Part shown: one piece after another, positions 54,619 through 64,000 of the stretch | Position numbering within the stretch: position 1 is the stretch's first letter | How the letters are laid out: every line of letters begins with the position of its first letter | Assembly: GCA_963730585.1 (NCBI GenBank) | Contig: CAVSSL010000010.1 | Span: forward strand, 682,001 to 746,000 | Length of the DNA stretch: 64,000 bases | Direction: 5' to 3' | Source of the DNA: Pedococcus_A sp963730585 | GTDB lineage: Bacteria; Actinomycetota; Actinomycetes; Actinomycetales; Dermatophilaceae | Position numbers and translations under genes: made by a program | Notes under the pieces: model-generated | Database searches by the model: none | What the model was told of the DNA's origin: nothing | The model's input: the letters and a program-made list of their open reading frames with translations, nothing else

Positions 54619-54624
54619 TATACA
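54619..54624 (+). promoter_or_regulatory. Candidate -10 box TATACA of the glycosidase operon
   Basis: TATACA at 54619-54624 is followed six bases later by GTG 54631, so transcription from this box would start at the GTG and be leaderless. No ribosome site precedes either candidate start. The box lies 75 bases downstream of the second LacI-type operator. Confidence 0.45.
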
Positions 54625-54630
54625 ACTCCG

Positions 54631-57600
54631 GTGGCCACCCTCCAGACAGCATCCATGACGGGCTCCCGACACACCTTCTCCAACGACGCCGAGATGCGCG
54701 CGGTCTTCACCGACAGCGCCGGTCTCGCCCGACTCGACGCCGGCGAGGTCAGCCTGCTGATGTACCCCTCGGGCGAGCTCGAAGCTGGTCCGGCCAACCT
54801 GTTCCTGCGTCGCCTCGAGGAGGGTCGCGCCCAGTACGTGCCGCTGCTCGGTCCCGAGAGCCCGAGCAGGGTGGGCTGGAGCGCAGAGGGCCCCGTGGTC
54901 AGCGGCGTGTGGGAGGGACTGCGGTATGCCGCGGCGTTCCGCATGGCGTCCGATCGCCCCCTGCTGGTGGTGGACGGTCGAGGTCGAGAACACGACCGGT
55001 CAGGAGGCGACCGTCGACGTGGTCGCGACCCTCGACCCCGCGCTGGCGCCGTACGGGGCCCTGCGCATCAACGAGTTCTACGTCAGCCAGTACCTCGACA
55101 TCACGCCGGTGGAGACCGCGCGCCACGGCACCGCCCTGGCGGTTCGCCAGAACATGCCCGGACCCGTGGTGCCCTGGATGGTGTTCTGCTCGCTGAGGGA
55201 GGGTGCCTCGTGGGCCACCGACGCCCTGCAGCTCGTCGGCGACCGGACCGCCGGTGGGCGGTTCAGCGGGCTCGAGTCGATGCGGCTCCCGGCGACGCGG
55301 CTCCAGCACGAGCACACCCTCGTCGCGCTCCAGGACGCGCAGGCCGTGCTGGCACCTGGAGAACGCCTCGCGACGGGGTTCGCCGGTGCCTTCCTTCCCG
55401 ACCACCCCGCGGCCACCGGGCCTGAGGACGCCGCCGTGGCCGAGCAGGCGGCCGCGACGGCACTGGCTGCCGACCCTGTCACCGCCCTGCTCGACCTCAC
55501 CCGCGACGTCTTCGACCGCGAGGACGAGGGCGAGCGAGAGGCAGGGGCGGGCGGCCTTTCGCTGTTCACCCACTCACCGGTGGTCCCCCCACGCGAGCTC
55601 GACGACGACCGGCTCAGCGCGTTCGCCGGCGACGCCCGCCGCCTGCACCTCGAGCACGACGGCGAGGGGCGGGCCCTGGCCTGGTTCACGCCGGACGGCG
55701 CCCACGTGGTCACCGCCGCCAAGGAGCGCGTCGTGCTGCGCCCCCACGGCCACGTCCTGCGCACCGGCGACACCCTCGTGCCCGACACCGGCGGCCTCAC
55801 GTCGACGGCCTGGATGGGCGGCACCTTCCACTCACAGGTGACCCGTGGGCACGTCGGCCGTGACCGGCTGCTGTCGACGCGACGGAGCTACCTCGGCCTG
55901 CACCGCGCCCAGGGCCTGCGCGTGTTCGTCGAGGACGCCGACTCGCCGACCGGCTGGGCCCTGCTGGCGACCCCGAGCGCGTGGGCCGTCTCCCCGCAGG
56001 AGTGCCGCTGGCTCTACGACGCGGCGTGGGGCAGCCTCGAGGTCACCGCTTCTGCGCCCACCACGGCCGACGAGCTCGGGCTCGGCGTGCGCTGGCTGGA
56101 CGGCCGCCCGCGGCGGCTCCTCGTCGCCCTCAACGTCGCTGTCGGCGACGACGGCCAGGCGCCTGTGCCCCTGGACCTCACCCCGGGCAGCGGTTCGGTG
56201 GAGAACGGCCTGGTGGAGGTGCGCGGCGAAGGGCTGGCCCTGACCCTCCGCGTCCGGCAGGGCGACCTCGAGTCCGCCGACGGGGACCGGCCGCTGTTCA
56301 CCGACGGGGAGTCCCGCGGACTGCCCTGGGTCTGCCTGACGACGTCACCCGCCGACCTCCTCGATCTCACCCTCACCGTGCCCGCCCGGCCGGCCGAGCA
56401 GGAGGACCGCGCGGCGGGCCACCGGCACCTCGGCGACTCGTGGCACGCAGCCGTGCCCCGCGGCATACGGATCACGCCTGCCGCCGGCTCGGCGCTCGAG
56501 GAGGAGGTCGGGCGCCTCGACGCCGTGCTCCCGTGGTTCGCGCAGAACGCGCTGGTGCACTACCTGTCCCCGCGCGGGCTGGAGCAGTACTCCGGCGGCG
56601 CCTGGGGGACCCGCGACGTGTGCCAGGGGCCCGTCGGGATCCTCACGGCGCTGGGGCGGACCGACGAGCTGCGGGAGGTGCTGCTGCGCGTCCTGCGGGC
56701 CCAGAACGCCCGGGGTGACTGGCCGCAGGCCTTCGAGTTCCTGCCGCCCCTGCCGGTCTCGGGCCAGCACGACTCCCACGGCGACGTGGTCTTCTGGCCG
56801 GTGCTCGCCGTGGGTGACTACCTCCAGACCACCGCCGACGCCTCGCTCCTGGGGGAGCTGCTGCCCTTCGTCGGGGATGACGGCCTGGCCGCGCCCGCGA
56901 CGGTGTTCGAGCACCTCGCCCGGGCCCTCGCCCGCATCCGTGACATGCGCGTGCCCGGCACCGCGCTCCCGGCCTACGGTCACGGCGACTGGAACGACTC
57001 GCTGCAACCAGCCGACCCACGGCTGGCGGCGCAGATGGTCTCGACGTGGACAACCGTGCTGCTCGTCCAGTCGCTGCGTTCTCTGGCCGCGGGGCTCCGC
57101 ACGTGCGGGGCCGGCGGTGACGTCGCGGACGAGGCCGCAGCCCTGGCCGGTGCCGCCCACGAGGCGCTCACGTCCGAGCTGCTGGTCGACGGGGTGCTGC
57201 CCGGCTACGTCGTCATCGACGGCGACAGCCGCGAGCCGCTCGTGCACCCCAGCGACCGGCGCACCGGCCTCACCTACGGCGTGCTGCCGTGGATCCACGC
57301 CATCAGCAGCGACCTGCTCTCGCCGCAGGACGCCCGGCACCACCTCGACCTGCTCCACCAGCACCTGCTCGGCCCCGACGGCGCACGGCTCTTCGACCGC
57401 CCCGTCGCCTACGCGGGCGGCCCCATGACCGTCTTCCAGCGGGCGGAGTCGAGCACGTTCTGGGGCAGGGAGATCGGCCTGATGTACATGCACGCGCACC
57501 TGCGGTATGCCGAGGCGCTGGCACGGGTGGGCGAGGCGGAACGGCTGTTCGAAGCCTTGCAGCTGGCCAACCCGGTCGGCGTCACCGACCGCATCGCCCA

Positions 57601-58073
57601 GGCGAGGCCGCGGCAGAGCACCACCTACTTCTCCTCCTCCGACGGGGTCTTCGCCGACCGTCACGACGCCTCGGAGCGTTACGACGCCCTCATGCGCGGC
57701 CAGGTGCCGCTGGAGGGTGGGTGGCGCGTCTACTCCTCGGGGCCTGGCCTGTTCCTCCGGCTCGTCACCGAGACGCTGCTCGGCGTCCGCCTCCGCGGCG
57801 ACCGGGTCGAGCTCGACCCGGTGCTCGACCCCCGGCTCGACGGCCTCACCGTCCGTATGCCGTTGGGAGACAGGCGCCTCGAGGTCACCTTCCGGGTCGG
57901 GCGCCGGGGCCACGGGGTGTCGCGCGTCGTCGCAGACGGGCGCGACCTCCGTCTGACCCCTTTGGAGAACCCCTACCGGGAGGCCGGCGTCTCTGTCGCC
58001 CTCGCTGACGTGACCGCCCGCCGACGGCACCTCCGACGGCGCCGTCGTGGCCCTCACCGTGGAGACCGCATGA
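54631..58073 (+). CDS. GH94 phosphorylase, probable 1,2-beta-oligoglucan phosphorylase (two frameshifts)
   Basis: Large inverting phosphorylase of about 1146 residues after repair. GH94 features: LVHYLSPRGLEQYSGGAWGTRDVCQGP, GDWPQAFEFLPPLPVSGQHDSHGDVVFWP, the catalytic acid Asp in AYGHGDWNDSLQP, and STFWGREIGLMYMHAHLRYAE. The length and first two motifs fit 1,2-beta-oligoglucan phosphorylase (as in Listeria innocua) better than the roughly 800-residue cellobiose phosphorylases. Extra bases occur at 54969-54973 and 58018-58021. Removing the second gives DGTSDGAVVALTVETA and a stop in ATGA overlap with GH3. GTG 54631 (leaderless) or ATG 54655 may start it. The product would be glucose 1-phosphate. 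Confidence 0.82.
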
Positions 58074-60238
58074 CATCCCAGCACCGCCCCTGGCTCGACG
58101 CCGCCCTCCCCGTCGCCGAGCGCGTCGAGTCGCTCATGGGTCAGATGACCTTGGAGGAGAAGGTGGGCCAGACCCACCAGGTCGCGAACATCCACCCGGA
58201 CGACGATGCGCAGCTGCTCCGCAGCGGGAGCATCGGCTCCAGCCTCTTCGCCAGCGGCGCCACCGGGGGCAACGAGCGCGACGAGGGCGTGCTGGCCTAC
58301 AACATCGACGCCGCCCAGCGGCACGCCGTCGAGGGCAGTCGGCTCGGCATCCCGGTGCTGTTCGGCCGCGACGTCATCCACGGCCACCGCACCGTGTTCC
58401 CCATCCCGCTCGGGATCGCGGCGGCCTGGGACGAGCAGCTGGCCGAGCGCGCTGCGACGATCGCGGCCCACGAGGCCGTCGTCGACGGTGTCGCCTGGAC
58501 CTTCGCGCCGATGGTCGACATCTCGGAGGAGCCCCGCTGGGGTCGGGTCGCCGAGTCGCTCGGGGAGACACCCGTGCTGAGTGGCCGCCTCGCCGCCGCG
58601 ATGGTGCGCGGGTTCCAGGGCGACGACCCCGGTCATCCCGACCGGATCGCCGCGTGCGCCAAGCACTTCGCGGGCTACGGACTCGCCGCCGGCGGCCGTG
58701 ACTACGACACGGTGTCGGTGGGTGAGAACACCCTGCGCAACCTGCACCTGCGTCCCTTCAAGGCAGCCGTCGACGCCGGCGTGACGACGGTCATGGCCGC
58801 GTTCAACGACGTCGACGGCATCCCCATGCACGCCCACCGCCACCTCCTGCGCGACGTCCTGAAGGGGGAGTGGGGTTTCGAGGGTGTCGTGGTCGCCGAC
58901 TGGAACGGCGTCGGCCAGCTGGTCAACCAGGGCGTGGCCGCGGACCTCCGGGACGCGACCCGGCAGGCGATCGAGGCCGGGGTCGACCTCGACATGTGCT
59001 CCGGCGGGTACTCCGACCCACCTGGCCGACCTCGTCCGCGAGGGCGAGGTCGCCCAGGACGTGCTCGACGACGCGGTGCGGCGGGTCCTGGCGCTGAAGT
59101 TCCGTCTCGGCCTGTTCGAGCGGCCCTACGCCGGCGAGCCGACGCGCAGCAACGCACCCACCGCGAAGACCCGCGAGGTCGCACGCGCCGCCGCGCGGGC
59201 GGCGCACGTGCTCGTGTCGAACAACGGGGTGCTGCCGCTCGGCCCGGACTGCGGCACCGTGCACCTCAGCGGCCCCTTCGCCGAGGAGGGCGAGGCGCTG
59301 CTCGGCACCTGGACGCTCGACGGCAGGGGCGAGGACGTCGTCAGCCCGGCGACGGCCTTCCGCGAGCGGCTCGGGGCGGAGCGGTTGCTGGTCAGCGACG
59401 GACGGTTCAGCGACCGCTCGGTGCAGCAGACCCGCAACGCCGACGTCACCGTGGCGGTCATCGGCGAGCACTCGTGGCGCTCGGGGGAGGCCAACTCGGT
59501 CAGCGACATCGGCCTGCCGGCCGGACAGCTCGACGCCCTGCGCCAGCTCGCCCGGCTCGGCAAGCCCCTCGTCGCGGCGGTCTACACCGGCCGGCCACTC
59601 GAGCTCGGTGAGGTGATGGACGTCGCCGACGCGGTGCTGGTGGTCTGGCACCCGGGGGTCGAGGCAGGAAACGCGTTGGCGGACATCGTCTTCGGCGACG
59701 TCAGCCCCCACGGGCGCCTGCCGATGACGTTCCCGCTCACCACCGGTCACATCCCGACGAGCACGCACCAGCGCCCCACCGGTCGCCTCATCGAGCGGCA
59801 CGAGGACCAGCGGCTCGGCCGCTACCTCGACGACCTCGTCTTCCCGAGGCTGCCGTTCGGGCACGGGCTCTCCTACACGACGTTCGACTACGCCGAGCCG
59901 CGCCTGTCGGGCTCGCAGCCTGAGCCGGTCGGGCGGCTCGGTCGAGCTGCAGGTCGAGGTGACGAACACCGGCGACCGCGCCCGGCCGCGAGGTCGTGCA
60001 GCTGTACTTCCGCGACCCGGTCGCCGAGGTCACGCGGCCGCTCGTCGAGCTGACCGACTGGGCCGTGCTCGACCTCGCCCCGGGCGAGAAGGGCACGGCC
60101 GAGTTCAGCGTCACCGCAGAGCAGTTCGCCTACTTCGGGCGCGACAACACCGCGCGGGTCGACGCCGGCGAGATCGTCCTGCAGGTGGGGCCCGACGCCC
60201 TCACCGGTGCCCGCACCAGCCTGACCATCACCGACTGA
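58070..60238 (+). CDS. GH3 beta-glucosidase (three frameshifts)
   Basis: Retaining glycosidase of about 721 residues after repair. ATG 58070 overlaps the GH94 stop. The (beta/alpha)8 domain includes GIPVLFGRDVIHGHRTVFPIPLG, KHFAGYGLAAGGRDYD and the nucleophile Asp in GVVVADWNGVGQL near residue 285. The second domain carries IGEHSWRSGEAN, with the likely acid/base Glu. A fibronectin-III-like C-terminus (VELQVEVTNTGDRAGREVVQLYFRD) ends it. Extra bases at about 59015, between 59917 and 59935, and at 59981-59983 break the frame. No signal peptide is seen, so it should act on imported oligosaccharides. A GH3 next to a 1,2-beta-oligoglucan phosphorylase fits a sophorose-cleaving enzyme. Confidence 0.88.
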
Positions 60239-60250
60239 GAGAAGGTCCTC

Positions 60251-62666
60251 GTGATCGAGTACCGCGACAAGCAGCTCCTCATCGACGGCGAGCCCCGCGT
60301 GGTCATGGCCGGCGAGATCCACTACTTCCGCGTCGCCCGCGAGGAGTGGGAACAGCGGATCCTGCTGCTCAAGGACGCCGGCTGCAACGCCGTCGCCTCC
60401 TACATCCCCTGGCTCTTCCACGAGCTGCCCGACGGCTCCATCGACGTCACCGGCGCCACCCGGCCCGAGCGCGACGTGGCTGCCTTCATCGACCTGTGCC
60501 GCGACCACGGCCTGTGGTTCATCGCCCGGCCCGGTCCGTTCGTGATGGCGGAGCTCAAGAACGAGGGCCTGCCCTACCGGCTCTACACCGAGCACCCCGA
60601 GATCGTGCCCTCTGGCTGGGACGGCGCACCCGCACCCTCGCGCACGGTCGACTACCTCGCGCCGGCCTACCTCGCCGAGTGCGAGCGCTGGTATGCCGCC
60701 GTCGTGCCGCTGCTCGCCGAGCGCCTCCAGCCCCGAGGCGGCAACGTCATCGCCGTCCAGCTCGACAACGAGGTCGGCATGCTGGCCTGGGTCACCAACA
60801 CTCCTGACCTGACCGACCACCTGGTCGCCGACTTCGGCGCTTGGGTGCGCGCCCGGCGCGGGCAGGCCGGGAGCAGCGAGCCCGCGGCATACCCGGTGGA
60901 GCCCGGCAGCGAAGCCTGGCCGAGTGCGGTCCGGTCACCGCAGGAGGCCTGGGCCGGCGCACTGCGGGTCGACCTCGCACACTTCATGCGCGACCGGTTC
61001 CGTCGCTACGTCGAGGCCCTGCGCGCCATGGCCGAGCGCAGCGGCGTGGACGGGGTTCCCTTCCTCGTCAACATCCACGGCACCGAGGGCGGCAGCGGGG
61101 AGTCGTTCCCCATCGGCATCAGCCAGCTGGTCGACACGTATGCCGGTGTGCCCGGCGTGCTCTCCGGCTCCGACCACTACATGGGTGACATGACCATGGC
61201 CACGACGACGGACCTCTACGTCATCAACGCCTTCATGGACGCCGTGCACGACGCCGACCAGCCCACGACGTCCCTGGAGTTCGAGGCGGGCTCGGGTGAC
61301 TACGGCGGCGGGCTCGACCAGCAGTACGACCCGGCGGCGGTCGACCTCAAGACGAGACGCTCTGTGGCGCAGGGGAACCGGCTCATCAACTACTACCTGT
61401 TCGCCGGCGGCATCAACCCGCACCTCGACGAGCCGGTCGGCGACGGCAACGACCGGATCAGCTTCACGGGGGAGCGGCACGGAACCGCAGCGCCGGTGGG
61501 GCCCGAGGGCCAGCGCGGCATGACCTACGCCAGCACCTCGGCCGCGGTCCACGCGGTGAACGTCCACGAACGCTGGCTGGCGCGCATGCGTGAGGACCAC
61601 GACCCCGTGCAGCTCGGGTTCGTGCTCGACCACTACGCCACGGAGTACCACCACCCCGGCAGCCCGCTGATGGAGGAGGTGGTGTCCGACCTGCGCGCCC
61701 ACCGGGGCGCCGGCCAGCGTCGGGCGCTGGTGCGGTCACTGCTGCTCGACGGCTACCGCTTCCCGGCCGTGCACCTCCAGCGCGACGAGCCCGACGGTGT
61801 GGTGCTGCTGGCGACGGGCCGCCACCTCGGCGAGGAGGTGCAGCAACGGCTGGTGCGGCACCTGCGGGGCGGCGGCGGCCTGCTGCTCCTCGGCCGGCTG
61901 CCGGACCGCGACCTGCTGGGCCGACCCTGCACGGTGCTCGCCGACGCCCTCGGGATCAAGGCCGGCGAGGTCGTCCGCGACAGCGGCCACTACTACCCCT
62001 CCGCGGTCGCCCACGGCTGGGCGTCGCCCTGGCCGGAGACTCGGGTCGGCTGGCGCCAGGAGCTCGTGCCTTCCTCCGGCGAGGTCGTGCTGACCGACGT
62101 CACGGGGGCGGTGTGCGGTGTCGACGTGCCCCTCGGTGACGGCCGGGCCGTGCTGCTCACTGCCGAGCTGCCGTCGCAGCCCGGTGCTGTTCGGCCGGGC
62201 GCTGCGCCGGCTCGGGGTGCAGCCTGGGTTGAGCGTGCAGGCTGACGTGCCAGGGGTTTTCGCGACGACGACCTCGACCGCGGACGGCCAGCGGCTGCTG
62301 CACGTCACCAACACCACGGGGCACCGGCCGGTGGTCGACCTCGCCCTGGACGGCGAGCCACTCAACCACGGCGTGCCGCTCCGGGTGCCGCCGCGCAGCG
62401 GCCACATGCTCGCCCTCGGGCTCGACACCGACCTCGGCCGCATCGAGTGGGCCAGCGCCGAGCTCGCCGAGGTCGGCGACGACCGGCTGGGCTTCCACCC
62501 CGGCCTCGGGCACGAGGAGGACGAGGCCGGCACCGTGGTCGTGCTCTCCGGCAGTACGCCGGTGCGGCCAGACCCGGCCTACGTGGTGGAGCAGGACGGC
62601 GGACGGCAGGTCGTGCGCACCGTGCCCGGCTCGGCGCCCGACCGGCTGGTCATCCGCTTCGCGTGA
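60251..62666 (+). CDS. GH35-family glycosidase (one frameshift)
   Basis: Third enzyme of the operon, about 804 residues after removing one extra C at 62179-62181. GH35 features: VVMAGEIHYFRVAREEWEQRILLLKDAGCNAVASYIPW near residue 18, acid/base Glu in VIAVQLDNEVGML near residue 173, and likely nucleophile Glu in TTSLEFEAGSGDYGGG near residue 342. A C-terminal glutaminase/ThuA-like region and beta domain follow. No signal peptide is visible. Most GH35 members are beta-galactosidases, but some act on beta-1,2-glucans, including a beta-1,2-glucosyltransferase reported from Ignavibacterium as I recall it. Context favours a beta-1,2-glucoside role. GTG 60251 follows AAGG. Confidence 0.82.
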
Positions 62667-62674
62667 CGACCGCT

Positions 62675-62705
62675 CGGGGTGGGGGCGCCGGAAGCTCCCA
62701 CCCCG
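62675..62705. terminator. Hairpin between convergent genes
   Basis: CGGGGTGGG (62675-62683) pairs perfectly with CCCACCCCG (62697-62705) across a 13-base loop, just after the GH35 stop and just past the stop of the opposing SDR gene. Confidence 0.65.
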
Positions 62706-62714
62706 GCTGTGCGG

Positions 62715-63467
62715 TCAGGGCTCCCGGTGCACCTTGTGCGGCGCCGCCTGCACCCGCGGCTTGATGACGAGCAGGTCGACGTTGACGTGGGCCGGGCGGG
62801 TTGCCATCCACACGATCGCGTCGGCGATGTCGTCGGCCACGAGGGGCTGGGGCACACCGGCATACACCTTCTCGGCGCGTTCCTGGTCGCCGCGGAACCG
62901 GGTGAGGGAGAAGCCCTCGGTGCGCACCATGCCGGGCGCGATCTCGGTGATGCGCACCGGCTGGTCGACGAGCTCGAGGCGCAGCGTCTCGGTCATCACG
63001 GCCAGGGCGTGCTTGGCGGCGGTGTAGCCACCGCCTCCCTCGTAGGCCGTGCGGCCGGCGATGCTGCCGACGTTGACGATGATCCCCTCGCCGCTGGCCT
63101 TGAGGGCCGGCAGCAGGGCCTGGGTGACCTGCAGGGTGCCGATGACGTTGACCTCGTACATCGCCCGCCAGTCCTCGACGCGGGCTTCCTCGACGGACTC
63201 GAGGCCGAAGGCGCCGCCGGCGTTGTTGACCAGCACGTCGAGCCGGTCGCCGACCGCTTCAGCGAGGCGCCGCACGTCGTCGGGGTCGGTCACGTCGCAC
63301 ACCACCGCGACGCCCCCGATCTCGTCGGCGAGCTTCTCGATGCGCTGCGGCCGCCGGGCGGCGCAGACGACCTCGTAGCCGGCGGCGGCGAGCTGGCGGG
63401 CGGTGGCCTCGCCGATGCCGCTGCTGGCGCCGGTGACGACGGCGGTCTTCCTGGGGCTGGTGCTCAC
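62715..63467 (-). CDS. Short-chain dehydrogenase/reductase (classical SDR)
   Basis: NAD(P)-dependent oxidoreductase of 250 residues. Cofactor motif TGASSGIGEAT near residue 14, VLVNNAGGAFG near residue 85, and the catalytic Ser in IIVNVGSIAG, with Tyr and Lys in GYTAAKHAL near residue 155. The end KPRVQAAPHKVHREP matches the YdfG-like group, which acts on serine, 3-hydroxy acids or aldehydes. GTG 63467 follows GAGGAG and overlaps the stop of the upstream gene (GTGA), so they are coupled. The substrate is unknown. Confidence 0.92.
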   Translation of the reverse strand: MSTSPRKTAVVTGASSGIGEATARQLAAAGYEVVCAARRPQRIEKLADEIGGVAVVCDVTDPDDVRRLAEAVGDRLDVLVNNAGGAFGLESVEEARVEDWRAMYEVNVIGTLQVTQALLPALKASGEGIIVNVGSIAGRTAYEGGGGYTAAKHALAVMTETLRLELVDQPVRITEIAPGMVRTEGFSLTRFRGDQERAEKVYAGVPQPLVADDIADAIVWMATRPAHVNVDLLVIKPRVQAAPHKVHREP

Positions 63468-64000
63468 GGGGTGCTCCTCGGGTTGTCCCTGACCGGACGG
63501 ACGGTGGTCGGGTCGATGGCGATCCAGGTGGCGTCGGCGTGCGCGAGCAGGCTGCCGTCGCCGGCATACAGGGCCGTGCCGCACCAGTGCTTGCGGCCCT
63601 CGCTGCCGCGCGCCCACGCCATGACGACGTGCTCCTCGCCCACCACGGGGAGTCGGTCGACCTCGGCGGTCATGGTGCCGAGCACCATGGGCCGGCCACC
63701 GACCCCGAGGGCCCACGCGCCGGGGCAGTCCAGGGCGGCCCACACGATCTCGGTGGTCGCCTCGGTGGGCACCCAGGCGGCGGCGTGCACCCCCTCGCGG
63801 CCGGGCAGCGGGCCGGGGCGCAGGCAGAGAGCGTCGCCGGGGTCGCGCTCGGTGCCGCAGGAGAAGCAGGTGGGGAAGGGGTGGTCGTGCAGCCCGGCAT
63901 ACGAGTCGGCGACAGCGACCGCCTCGGCGAAGGTGACGGGGGAGGGCAGTCCCGAGCGGGCCAGGGCGGGCGCCGGCTGGCCCGAGGCCACCAGCACGTC
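63464..64000 (-). CDS. Hotdog-like protein (partial, runs off the window)
   Basis: C-terminal 178 or more residues of a gene that continues past the right edge. A short Cys pair FPTCFSCGTERDPGDALCLRPG, then EIVWAALDCPGAWALG and a second-half repeat ending SLLAHADATWIAIDP, suggest a double-hotdog thioesterase-like fold. That reading is from sequence pattern only. Its stop overlaps the SDR start. The real start may lie outside the window. Confidence 0.6.
   Translation of the reverse strand, partial: DVLVASGQPAPALARSGLPSPVTFAEAVAVADSYAGLHDHPFPTCFSCGTERDPGDALCLRPGPLPGREGVHAAAWVPTEATTEIVWAALDCPGAWALGVGGRPMVLGTMTAEVDRLPVVGEEHVVMAWARGSEGRKHWCGTALYAGDGSLLAHADATWIAIDPTTVRPVRDNPRSTP

Overview
The window looks like chromosome of a high-GC actinobacterium, most likely Micrococcales and perhaps Intrasporangiaceae. 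Base composition is very GC-rich, GTG starts are common, and many genes belong to actinobacterial families (DUF3027, DUF2530, DUF4031, actinobacterial SerC, a cold-shock protein with a long tail, HelD, XPB with a Helicase_C_3 partner). I see no rRNA, tRNA, CRISPR array, insertion sequence or prophage. The content is mostly housekeeping and metabolic, with one sugar-utilisation island and one probable accessory nuclease gene.

Layout. 0-9.5 kb: groEL, a PhoD-like phosphatase, an FtsX/MacB-type ABC exporter behind a double palindrome, an orphan WXG100 protein and two translationally coupled Nudix-type genes. 9.5-15.9 kb: a HelD-like ATPase, then an envelope-stress operon of response regulator, sensor kinase and HtrA protease (MprAB-PepD-like order), and a divergent CsoR/CstR regulator. 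15.9-26.6 kb: XPB helicase, HMG-CoA lyase, a Helicase_C_3 protein, aldose 1-epimerase, an MFS pump and a cold-shock gene with DUF3027. 26.6-36.6 kb: purine permease, MarR-MFS-small protein operon, lytic transglycosylase, SerC, a DUF559 nuclease between two related hairpins, citrate synthase, pentapeptide and NYN proteins. 36.6-47.8 kb: MFS, SDR and DUF2236 genes, a LuxR-type two-component pair facing a membrane gene, PdxH, Entner-Doudoroff edd-eda, and a nitroreductase. 47.8-62.7 kb: a divergent LacI-controlled sugar locus with an Opp/Dpp-type importer on one side and GH94, GH3 and GH35 enzymes on the other, best read as beta-1,2-glucooligosaccharide use. The window ends inside a hotdog-like gene.

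Two window-wide properties stand out. First, the 8-mer GTATGCCG (CGGCATAC on the other strand) occurs about 48 times by hand count, against roughly two expected from composition. It falls in at least five codon contexts and twice forms inverted pairs as the stems of strong hairpins. This resembles DNA uptake sequences in layout, but the function is unknown. Second, several otherwise intact genes carry single-base frameshifts, about fifteen insertions and one deletion, with start-stop couplings preserved. Sequence error is likelier than decay, and I annotate these genes across the breaks.
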